Assembly: GCA_002425225.1 (NCBI GenBank)
Contig: DILV01000029.1
Coordinates: forward strand, 1-64,000
Origin: Thiothrix sp. UBA5583
Lineage (GTDB): Bacteria > Pseudomonadota > Gammaproteobacteria > Thiotrichales > Thiotrichaceae
Length of the DNA stretch: 64,000 nt
Direction of reading: 5' to 3'
The position numbers were made by a program, and so were the translations under genes. Shown piece by piece: positions 1 to 8,480 of this stretch. Within the stretch, counting starts at the first letter, position 1, and every line of letters starts with the position of its first letter. Under the pieces are notes generated by a model, which saw only the letters and a program-made list of their open reading frames with translations, searched no databases and was not told the DNA's origin.

Positions 1-3000
1 GGTGGCAGAACAATTTGCAGTGCTTCCACTGTAAAGGCCGGTGCAACTCCAGTTATAACTGCTGTTCCTGGTAGTGACGCTAGAGGCTGTACCCACGGTA
101 CACAGGTTGGTCGGCTGACTGGTCAACGTTGCGTCATTATCATTTCCGCAACTGCCATTCACAGCGGCAGGGCTGACGGTGAAACTTTTATCCACATCCG
201 CTGCTGCATTATATGTGCTATTCCCTGCTTGTTTGGCGCGGATCGTACACGTTCCTGCTGCAACTAGATGTACGCTCGTACCTGCCACTGTGCATACAGT
301 TGGCGTTTGACTACTGAAACTCACGGTCAGATTGGAGCTAGCCGTCGCGCTGATATTGAAATCAGCAGTACCCAGCGTTTTATCACTGAGTGCCCCGAAC
401 GTAATCGTTTGGCTATTTTTCAGTGTCGTGCTGCCGAAACTGCCGCTAATACCGCCCACTGTTAAGGTACTGGAAACACTACTGGCATAGTTATTAGATG
501 CGGTGTGACGCACACACATATACTGATTATTTGTCACCGTACCACTAGCCGCGAAACCTGCAACACCGCAATTGCAGTCATTTGCTGATGAAACACAAGC
601 CTCGCCATTGTCGGCAGTCCAGGCGGCAGGGCTGTCAATTCCCAAGATTTGCACTGGGGCGGAAACAACCGCTGCATTCAATGCCACGTCCATTTTTGCC
701 GTGAAACTGAAAGCATCCGGGGTGGTGTCAGAAGAAACAAACCCTGACTGATAAATGCTGCCACTCTCACCGACTGTAACGAAAGTATTCTTGAAGAAAA
801 CAGCCGCATTACGGTTAGGCTGGCTGGCTGTTGTCAGCAGATTCCAGTTTTCACCATCGGTTGATACCAGATTGATGTCTGTTTCATCCCCCTGTTGAGG
901 CGCATTGACTCCAGCGGAGAAAAACAATCCTGGTGCATAGGCATTGGCGGGCGTTGATTGTGAATCAGGCTGTTTGCTCTGGAAATTCATCCCTCCATCG
1001 GTTGAATAACGAATACCTGCATAAAAACCACTGGTTATAAAACGGTTACTGAGATAATCAATGTAATACAATGATTTCCAGCTAGACATCGCCATAGTAC
1101 CGGGGTCTGCCCAAGCTATCCCATCGGTTGATGTTAAAACGCGACCACCACCTTTGTTGGTGACTGCAACGAAAGTGCCGCTCCCGTATGCTACACTTTT
1201 GATATGCTCAGTTGTACCACTACTGCTTGAAGTCCATGTAACACCATTCGTCGAGTTTAAAACCCTACCATTATTCCCCACTGCTACCCAAGAACCATTT
1301 CCATAAGCCACACTTAACAACGTTGAACTGATAGTGGTATCAAAATGCCTACGAGTCCACGTTACTGTATCCGTTGATGTATAAATGACACCAACCCAAC
1401 CATCTGGATTCCAACGGTAGTCATCACCAACCACGACCCATAAACCATTGGTATAGTAAACCCCATACAATCTAACATTGCCGCCAAGATCCGTTTTACT
1501 CCAGGTACTAGCATCATTGGATGTCAAGATTTCTCCATTGGAAGCCACCACCGCCAGTTTATTGCCATCACTGGCAATATCACGCAGGCTACCCGTACTA
1601 TTTGAGGCTCGGGAATTCCACACGTTCAGTGGATCTGTCACCGTCACGCTTATTTGTGTGCTATCAACCCCGCCTTTCATGTCGCTCACGGTCAGTTTTA
1701 CCGTATAAGTACCACCGACTGCCCATTTGTGCGTAACAGTTCCCAAATTCGGGTTGATAACACCATCACCAAAATCCCAGTAATAGGCCAGTTCATCATT
1801 CTCGGCATCACTAGCGTTGGCAGAAAAACTAATATCCTGACGTGCTGCAACCGAAATTGATCCATTGATGCCTGATACGACTGGAGCAGTATTTCCTGTC
1901 ACAGCCATATTGACCCTGACATCAACCCATTCATCAGGCGATGCACCGCCTTTGTTTACAGGGGTAATATGAATATTGGCAATCGCATCGGAGTAGGTTT
2001 TTCCCAAAACAATGGCTGCATCATTTTTACCATCGGCAGAATTAGGGGTGGTATCCAGTAACCAACCATCGGTCGCCCCGTTTTGTTGCCACTGTAAATA
2101 AAGCCCGTTTTCCATGACTTTATTGCTATCAAAGTTTTGGCGGTGACTAACCCAATAATGTCCGTTTGTTCCACCCCGGCTGATGCGCAAAGCACGGTTA
2201 CCACTGGCATTGGTATGGTCAAACCGCTGGATACGGTATGTGCCTGAAGTCGTGACACTTTGCCATTGGCTAGTTTCCAGCCAGCCTAGCTTATCGCGTG
2301 CTTGCGGATGGAAGGTTGAACGCGAGTCATAATTCGCCCCCATCGTATCGTAAATGTCACCGTAATCTTCCGTGGCACCACTACCCACGACGGAACCATC
2401 TGTGGTATTCCATGAGTGTGCATGAAACAAACCGTAGTTATGCCCACCTTCATGGGTAAACACAAAAGTACTGTCGTAGTTGTATATCCACATTTTACTG
2501 CCACCCACCGTGGCGACCCCCGCTGCGGATGGATGGTTAATGCCAAAATAGACGCCGATAATATCGTAGCTACTTAAATTAACACCTGTGTTCAGTGCGT
2601 TAAACGCAGCAATGGTATCATTGTAAATATCCCCTCCCCTGAAACTGCCATTGTTATAATAATACGCCGTGTTATTAGATAAAGTTGGTATAGCACTATC
2701 GGCATTGACTGTGTAATCAAACCGCGTTTTACCCTGTGACATGCTTGCCATATTGTCGGAGGTTTCCTGCAAAACCGTTTCCAGACGTGACTTGGCGACA
2801 GGCACATCCAGCTTGTCAGGAAAAACGGCTCGAATGAAATAAACTTTCTTGGGTGTCGTTGTCCATGGTGATGGAGCAGCGAGCAACTGATTAATCTGGC
2901 TACTCAAAGAAGATGACGCCGTATTACCTGTGACGGAAGCAGGTGTTTCTGCTAGCTGGAACAGTATCTGTGAGCCTACTTTAGGGCCGGTTTGTTGCTC

Positions 3001-3858
3001 CAGCTCAGCCAGTTTAAGGTTAAGCCGCTCAACATTCACAGCCGAAGCGAAATAAAATACCTGCCCACCTGCCAATGCCATAACAGGCTCACCCTGAATG
3101 GTTTCACCGGTAAAAAAGTCGTGTTGGGTATTCGTCGTTCTGGCTGGAAATGTTTTTTGGATATAGTCCGCATCTTCTGCCTGTACTACCTGTAACGCTG
3201 CCGGATGGATGATGGCTACATCGTCTAATGCAATCCCTTGAGTGGCTAACCCGTCTTTGGAGAGGATTCCCGCCCGACTACCGTGAGGCACTAAAGTCAA
3301 TGACTCATGGTTTTTAAAGGTAAGCGTAATCTGTTCGCCAACGGTGCGTCGATTCGGGTCAAACCGTGGCTTGTTTTTTTGCGGATTCAGACCAGACTCG
3401 TCTGGTAAAATCATTATATCAACGCGCTCACTGAACGGTTTTTCCACATAAGGTTTAATAGTTTCGGGTAATGCTGCGTATTCTTTCAGGGAAACCGCTT
3501 GCGCTAGTGCTTGCGCCGGATTAGTACGCATCAAGGATTGCATGGCTGTCTTGCGTGCTTGGGCGAGTTGCAACCCTTCTTCCAACTCATCAGGCGTGAC
3601 AGGTGAAACGGCTGCTTTTTCCATCCACGCATCAAAGGCTTGGAAAGTCTTTGGTTGCGTTGTTGCCGTGACTGGCTGTGTTGGGGTACTACCATCCTGA
3701 ACGACTGCTTGCTGGGTTTCAGGTGCAACGTTGGTTGACGATGCCGCGAGCGGCGCGTCACCCGCACTTGGGGTTACTGCCTCAAACGTCACGGGCGAAC
3801 CCAGATAAACACCTGCACCCAACAACAGGGCTAACGCAATCACTTTATGCATTTTCAT
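1..3858 (-). CDS. Secreted metzincin-type metallopeptidase with PKD domain (partial, C-terminus off the left edge)
   Basis: An open frame of 1286 codons starts at ATG 3858 and runs off the left edge. The N-terminus (MKMHKVIALALLLGAGVYLG) is a signal peptide or anchor. The zinc motif HEGGHNYGLFH (H469, E470, H473, H479) fits HExxHxxGxxH, and YDTMGAN (M506) is the Met-turn, so the fold is a metzincin, most like the gametolysin M11 group. A PKD domain follows (about 655-735, YYWDFGDG), then BNR-like segments (STDGVTWT) and a Cys-containing Ig-like repeat near 1130-1286. GGAG lies 14 bases before ATG 3858. It is probably a secreted protease acting on surface proteins or matrix; the T2SS genes in this window are a possible exporter (inference). 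It lies last in a minus-strand run of secreted-protein genes, 38 bases after its neighbour. The peptidase class is secure; the substrate is unknown. Confidence 0.85.
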   Translation of the reverse strand, partial: MKMHKVIALALLLGAGVYLGSPVTFEAVTPSAGDAPLAASSTNVAPETQQAVVQDGSTPTQPVTATTQPKTFQAFDAWMEKAAVSPVTPDELEEGLQLAQARKTAMQSLMRTNPAQALAQAVSLKEYAALPETIKPYVEKPFSERVDIMILPDESGLNPQKNKPRFDPNRRTVGEQITLTFKNHESLTLVPHGSRAGILSKDGLATQGIALDDVAIIHPAALQVVQAEDADYIQKTFPARTTNTQHDFFTGETIQGEPVMALAGGQVFYFASAVNVERLNLKLAELEQQTGPKVGSQILFQLAETPASVTGNTASSSLSSQINQLLAAPSPWTTTPKKVYFIRAVFPDKLDVPVAKSRLETVLQETSDNMASMSQGKTRFDYTVNADSAIPTLSNNTAYYYNNGSFRGGDIYNDTIAAFNALNTGVNLSSYDIIGVYFGINHPSAAGVATVGGSKMWIYNYDSTFVFTHEGGHNYGLFHAHSWNTTDGSVVGSGATEDYGDIYDTMGANYDSRSTFHPQARDKLGWLETSQWQSVTTSGTYRIQRFDHTNASGNRALRISRGGTNGHYWVSHRQNFDSNKVMENGLYLQWQQNGATDGWLLDTTPNSADGKNDAAIVLGKTYSDAIANIHITPVNKGGASPDEWVDVRVNMAVTGNTAPVVSGINGSISVAARQDISFSANASDAENDELAYYWDFGDGVINPNLGTVTHKWAVGGTYTVKLTVSDMKGGVDSTQISVTVTDPLNVWNSRASNSTGSLRDIASDGNKLAVVASNGEILTSNDASTWSKTDLGGNVRLYGVYYTNGLWVVVGDDYRWNPDGWVGVIYTSTDTVTWTRRHFDTTISSTLLSVAYGNGSWVAVGNNGRVLNSTNGVTWTSSSSGTTEHIKSVAYGSGTFVAVTNKGGGRVLTSTDGIAWADPGTMAMSSWKSLYYIDYLSNRFITSGFYAGIRYSTDGGMNFQSKQPDSQSTPANAYAPGLFFSAGVNAPQQGDETDINLVSTDGENWNLLTTASQPNRNAAVFFKNTFVTVGESGSIYQSGFVSSDTTPDAFSFTAKMDVALNAAVVSAPVQILGIDSPAAWTADNGEACVSSANDCNCGVAGFAASGTVTNNQYMCVRHTASNNYASSVSSTLTVGGISGSFGSTTLKNSQTITFGALSDKTLGTADFNISATASSNLTVSFSSQTPTVCTVAGTSVHLVAAGTCTIRAKQAGNSTYNAAADVDKSFTVSPAAVNGSCGNDNDATLTSQPTNLCTVGTASSVTTRNSSYNWSCTGLYSGSTANCSAT

Positions 3859-3896
3859 TATTTAACCATGCTCCAAAAATACTTATCACGACGATC

Positions 3897-6800
3897 TTAA
3901 TACGAGCGTACTTTGCCCGCAGCCGAATATTCCAATATTTTCCGGTCATTAGCGTTGGTCGTATCGAGATACACCACTTGCGTATTGCCATTATTGATGA
4001 AAAACGGTGTCTTATTGGCGTTGCCATAACGATCAAACCACGCTTGCGGGGCAACGAGCTGGAAAACATACGCCCCTTTACCCCCTTTCTGGATACTGAC
4101 ATTCGGCAAGTCGTAAATAGCTGTGTCAGTCAAATCCTTGTTCTGCAAGTTATTCCAGCCCACTCCATCCTCTTCGCGTTTGGTATACAACCATTTACCA
4201 TCACTATCAATGAATTTGATAAACAGTGTCTGATGCCCCTCCTCAATGCTGGATGAGCCGATATAGACGGTAGACGTATCAAAAACCGTACTGGGTATAC
4301 CCGACAAAAGCAGGTCGGTGTTACGCACATGGTTATGTACCCACCCTCCCGGAATCAGGTCAATCGCGTATTCATTTGCCAGTGCCAACATCGGGTTCAG
4401 CTTGCTTTCGCTAACCCCAGTTGTACCTTTTTCCCCAGTCACCACTGAACGGAAATCCTTGTTGCTAACATCAGCAAACAAACTACTGATTGCAGTGCCG
4501 TTATTGGTGATACCAGACAACTTGCTACCTTCCGTAATCGAGCTTCCCCCAGCGATAAAGTTGTCATACTTGCGCAGTTTGTTCGGGTCTTCATCGACAC
4601 CATTGGCAATGAAGCTATCAGCTACGTCTACTGCAATGCCTTTGGAAGCCACCAGATTGCCGTAAAATTTCAGGTTAACCAATTTGCTTTTGTCAGTGAT
4701 GCCATCCGCAATTTCCGGGCTGGAAAGATCGGCAATAACGCTGTTATTGTGAACTTCCATATTCGGATTCTGTTTCAAGCGAATATGGTCAATACCACCG
4801 TATAACACCAGATTGTGGGCAATCCGACCTTTGGGGTCAGTGTCTTGGGTTTCATCAATCGCAATCGGTTTGCCTTCATCAATGGTCAGGTTGGAATAAC
4901 CTTTGTTGAACACACGTGAATAAATGCGCTGTTCCACCCTCAACAGCAGATTACCTAAGAAATCAAAGCGATATGGGTATTCATCAGTATAAACATCCAA
5001 CCCCTTGTCTACGTTATCAGTGGGATTGACATGGAAATTCCGTTCCCATTTACGCATGATGCCGTGACCACCGCTCAAAGAAGAATGACCGACGTTGTAA
5101 ATCACGTTGTCATGCACATTAACGTAACGCCCTTTATAAATATTGACCGCTTTTTGGTAAACATCGTGGATGACGTTATTACGCACGGTAATGTAGTTGC
5201 CGTCCACATTGAAGGCTTGCCCACCACCGATACTGCGATCACCTAACGGGTTCCACCAATTATTGCGTAACATGGTGTCGTGGTCTTGAATGGATTTGCC
5301 ATCGACTTCAAAACCGTCAATCACGATGTGCGAAGCATCTTCTTCAATGGTGAAAGCTGACATACCAGAGAAACTGAACTTTACCCGTTCACCCGGCAAG
5401 CGGGTCAAAACCACCTGATTGCCTGATGCACCGTCAATAGCACTCCCTATTGTCACTGCGGTATTGTCATAACGCCCACCCCGGACATAGACCGTGCGCT
5501 TGCTTGCATTCAGTGTTGCGGCTGCTAATGCGGTTTCGATATTGGTGTAAGGGTTGGTAATGCTGCCTTGTGCGCCTATTGGGTTGGCAACCGTGCCACC
5601 CGGCACAACGTAGAACGCATTGGTGGGGTTTACAGCAACCAACGCCACGGTGACGTTTACCTGTTTGTTGTAGACCGTTGTGCCGTTTTCTTTGGCAATG
5701 ATAGTGAAGTCATGGCTACCGACCTGCGAACTGTCGGGTTGCCAACGAATCACGCCTGTTTTTTCCTGGATACTCATGCCCATGGGTGCGCCCACCAATT
5801 CAAAACTGGCGGTTTTGTTAGGGTTGCTATAATCAGCCGTGGCAGCAAAGGCTTGCCCGGATTTGGCTGTTCCACCCGATACGTCATCCACCAATGTTGC
5901 GTAAACCTTGAAGTCAGGGTCGGTGGGGTTATGCCCATTGTAATAGTTATCAAGGCTATGCAACGGGTAGACCAGCAGTTTGTTGTCTTTTGTGCCCTGT
6001 TGGGTGTTATCGTTTTTACCCTTGATCGTAACGGTTTGTGGCGTGTTCCAGTTTGCCGGGGTAAACGTCAGGATGGTTGCACTTGTCAGGGTTGCGGTAG
6101 TGGTGTTTGCCAACACCAAAGGCACATAGACATCGCTGGTTGGGGTTTGCGTCAGGCTGATTTGGTATTGCTGTTCACCGCCGGATTGGGTGGCACGACT
6201 GTTGGCAACAGGGGTGACAGTGACAATAGTAGGGTCAATTTCTTCAAATGTCAGGTCAAGGTAAGTATCAGTGTTGCTTTTGAATAGCTCTTTACGGGCA
6301 TCATTCCCTGTTTCATCGACGATAAAAACGATTTTTCCGGCAGTTACTCGCTGGCTTAAAACTGTGCTACTGGAAGCACCTGCTGTCAGGGTAATACGCC
6401 CGTATTCCGTTGTGCCAAATAAGGGCTGAGTGTTTCCCCATGTCGCAGTGGCAGCATTGGGAAATGCCGGATCAGTTGACACAAAGAGACGCACTGGATC
6501 AGTTTCTGTCTTCGATTTGAGGGTTAGTGTTGCACTAGTGATATTATCCGTTCGCTTGCCGCTTAGTGTGGTGGGAATATCAAAATACAGCAAGCCAGCG
6601 GTCGCAAACGAACCTGTGATACTGCGGAGTAATAGGCTGGATTGACTGCTGTAATTGTTATTGGGATTGTCCTGCCTAACATAGGTTTGCGCAGAGGAAT
6701 TCACCCGCCCGGTGAAACTGGGAATAGTTTGGATGCTGTTATCGAGTGGGCGGTAGTCCTCGTTGTCGAGTGTGCCATCGTTGTCGTCGTCGGTATCAAA

Positions 6801-7454
6801 CACGTCCGGTGTTTGGTCGTTATCGGTATCGCGGGTCAATTGGGTGTATGGGTCATCAACAACTGTATCGCAAGTGCTTAGCCCCAACGAATCACACAGA
6901 TGCTGTTTTGCGGTATCACTGTCTTCCAGTACGACATTGCGTCCTGTGGCTTGCGATACGGCTTGCAACGCTGCGGTGGGGGCGAACGGGTCACTGAAGT
7001 CATTCAACTGAACATTCTGCAAGGCAGTCTGGGTCGCGCTGTCGATCTGGATACCGTTCTGTGGGTCTCCATCACTATCAAGAGCCATTAACAAACGCAC
7101 CCGATTTAGGACTTGCGGATCAGCTATATCATTGACCCCCGCCAACTCTAGGGGAGTAATGACACTATCCGCCAACACATTAGTTGCACCTACTGGCGTA
7201 CTAACGGGCTGAGCTTGCCCCAAAAAAATACCGCCGATGTAGAAACTAACCGGTTGCCCTTCCACGTATTGAAACTGTCCGGCATCGTTAGTTGTACCGC
7301 TGACACCACTCCCGGCATCATACGTCACGCCTGATACCACACCATCCAGCAAGACCGCCGTTTTAGTGACAACAGTGTTCACAGTGCCACTTCCACCACC
7401 ACCGCCGCACCCAGTCAAACCCAGTAAAAATGCACACATTACCCAAATTCGCAT
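3897..7454 (-). CDS. Multidomain beta-helix lipoprotein
   Basis: 1185 aa. ATG 7454 is chosen because AGGTGAG precedes it and it gives a clean lipoprotein signal (MRIWVMCAFLLGLTGC, C16). The longer frame from 7532 would overlap the GH5-like gene. Order: lipobox and Gly linker; a beta domain (about 30-100); Asp-rich thrombospondin-3-like calcium repeats (about 209-236, DTDNDQTPDVFDTDDDNDG); a domain resembling the DNRLRE/CBM96 kind (about 250-405); a Calx-beta-like domain; a He_PIG Ig domain; then a long right-handed parallel beta-helix with repeated N-x-V and N-x-I rungs (IVIDGFEVDG, ITVRNNVIHDV). Such beta-helices are typical of polysaccharide lyases and epimerases, but no catalytic residues could be assigned. 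It is probably an outer-surface glycan-binding or glycan-cleaving protein, paralogous in its helix part to the gene at 8481-11018. Confidence 0.8.
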   Translation of the reverse strand: MRIWVMCAFLLGLTGCGGGGGSGTVNTVVTKTAVLLDGVVSGVTYDAGSGVSGTTNDAGQFQYVEGQPVSFYIGGIFLGQAQPVSTPVGATNVLADSVITPLELAGVNDIADPQVLNRVRLLMALDSDGDPQNGIQIDSATQTALQNVQLNDFSDPFAPTAALQAVSQATGRNVVLEDSDTAKQHLCDSLGLSTCDTVVDDPYTQLTRDTDNDQTPDVFDTDDDNDGTLDNEDYRPLDNSIQTIPSFTGRVNSSAQTYVRQDNPNNNYSSQSSLLLRSITGSFATAGLLYFDIPTTLSGKRTDNITSATLTLKSKTETDPVRLFVSTDPAFPNAATATWGNTQPLFGTTEYGRITLTAGASSSTVLSQRVTAGKIVFIVDETGNDARKELFKSNTDTYLDLTFEEIDPTIVTVTPVANSRATQSGGEQQYQISLTQTPTSDVYVPLVLANTTTATLTSATILTFTPANWNTPQTVTIKGKNDNTQQGTKDNKLLVYPLHSLDNYYNGHNPTDPDFKVYATLVDDVSGGTAKSGQAFAATADYSNPNKTASFELVGAPMGMSIQEKTGVIRWQPDSSQVGSHDFTIIAKENGTTVYNKQVNVTVALVAVNPTNAFYVVPGGTVANPIGAQGSITNPYTNIETALAAATLNASKRTVYVRGGRYDNTAVTIGSAIDGASGNQVVLTRLPGERVKFSFSGMSAFTIEEDASHIVIDGFEVDGKSIQDHDTMLRNNWWNPLGDRSIGGGQAFNVDGNYITVRNNVIHDVYQKAVNIYKGRYVNVHDNVIYNVGHSSLSGGHGIMRKWERNFHVNPTDNVDKGLDVYTDEYPYRFDFLGNLLLRVEQRIYSRVFNKGYSNLTIDEGKPIAIDETQDTDPKGRIAHNLVLYGGIDHIRLKQNPNMEVHNNSVIADLSSPEIADGITDKSKLVNLKFYGNLVASKGIAVDVADSFIANGVDEDPNKLRKYDNFIAGGSSITEGSKLSGITNNGTAISSLFADVSNKDFRSVVTGEKGTTGVSESKLNPMLALANEYAIDLIPGGWVHNHVRNTDLLLSGIPSTVFDTSTVYIGSSSIEEGHQTLFIKFIDSDGKWLYTKREEDGVGWNNLQNKDLTDTAIYDLPNVSIQKGGKGAYVFQLVAPQAWFDRYGNANKTPFFINNGNTQVVYLDTTNANDRKILEYSAAGKVRSY

Positions 7455-7483
7455 CTTCTCACCTGTCATTTTAACTTTCTCTG

Positions 7484-8467
7484 TCATGGCGTTAAGATCG
7501 CATCCAGCACAGGCTGCTGTTCCGTAATCCATTGCCCTGTTGCGCGGTCATAAAATTTGGTATCAGAATTTACTGCAAACGGAATGTTTGCTTTATCCAG
7601 TTCACTTGCGACAAACCGGGCAAATTTAACTTGTTCGGGAATGCTGTAATCGCCCCTGCCACGATTTTCATGTTCGTTGAAATTATTTGCCATCCAAGCA
7701 CCTACCCACGTAGGAATGCCGTTTTGCTCTTGCCACGCCTTACCCAAAGCAATTTTGTCGTGGATAAGCTGTTGTTCGGCGGCATTGCCATTAGTCCATT
7801 GTTTTTTGGGGTTGTGACGCGAAGGCCCTGCTGCGTAAAAATGCCATTCCACCATCAAATGCTTGTCGGGGGGCAGGCGTAAGTCCACCAAGGCTTCCGG
7901 GGCAGACAAATGACCAGGGGCAGCAATCAAAATGCGGTTAGGATGCGTCTGTCGGATCAAAGCGATGGTTTGGGCATGGATCGCGTTCAGCACATCAGGA
8001 TGTTTCTTGAGCTTGCCAGACACTTCGATAATGAGGTTAAACGCCAATTCGGGCGGATAGCCTTTAAACTGTTCAGCGACTGCTTGCCACCAGTTTAAGA
8101 ATGCCCGTTGCGACGCGGGGTTCAGCGGGTCACGTTCCAAGGGGTCACCTTGATAGGCAATGATCGGCATTAACCCCGCTTGCAACGCATCATCCACTAC
8201 TTGCTGCAAATGTTTCAGCAAAGCTGGTGAAGCGGTATCCGCCACCCTAATCCTGACGTGCTGCAAACCCCGTTGCTTGAAATCGGCGGGCATTTTTCGG
8301 TTGTAAAAACGCAGACCTTGCCGGGTTTTAGCCCAATCCACATCCATGCCCTTGCCGAGCATGGACTGGTATTGTTGTGGGGTAAGCATACTATCCGCAC
8401 TGGATGGGGATGAAAATCCCACTAACCCTAACATTAAAATCATCCACACCCAGCGGCTGATACCCAT
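7484..8467 (-). CDS. Secreted GH5-like (cellulase family) protein lacking the canonical nucleophile
   Basis: 327 aa from ATG 8467, which has AAAGGA upstream and starts a signal peptide ending near SSPSSADS. A longer frame to 8515 overlaps the previous gene. The body matches GH5 TIM-barrel architecture: the acid/base strand reads LAFNLIIEVSG with E148 in place of the usual N-E-P; HF at 209-210 matches the H-x-Y strand; NRILIAAPG and the C-terminal FYDRATGQW are family-typical. The nucleophile strand, normally G-E-F-G, reads PTWVGAWMANN, so the catalytic Glu is Ala (A257). The protein is therefore likely inactive as a retaining glycosidase and may bind glycan, unless the alignment register is off. 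It lies 13 bases after the Ig/beta-helix gene and 29 before the lipoprotein gene, which suggests one operon for a shared polysaccharide target. Confidence 0.75.
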   Translation of the reverse strand: MGISRWVWMILMLGLVGFSSPSSADSMLTPQQYQSMLGKGMDVDWAKTRQGLRFYNRKMPADFKQRGLQHVRIRVADTASPALLKHLQQVVDDALQAGLMPIIAYQGDPLERDPLNPASQRAFLNWWQAVAEQFKGYPPELAFNLIIEVSGKLKKHPDVLNAIHAQTIALIRQTHPNRILIAAPGHLSAPEALVDLRLPPDKHLMVEWHFYAAGPSRHNPKKQWTNGNAAEQQLIHDKIALGKAWQEQNGIPTWVGAWMANNFNEHENRGRGDYSIPEQVKFARFVASELDKANIPFAVNSDTKFYDRATGQWITEQQPVLDAILTP

Positions 8468-8480
8468 CGTTTTGTTTCCT

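Noticed and set aside
3678..4256. 192-codon plus-strand ORF
   Set aside because: It crosses the boundary between two clear minus-strand genes and lies opposite coding sequence with domain motifs; its translation has no family features.
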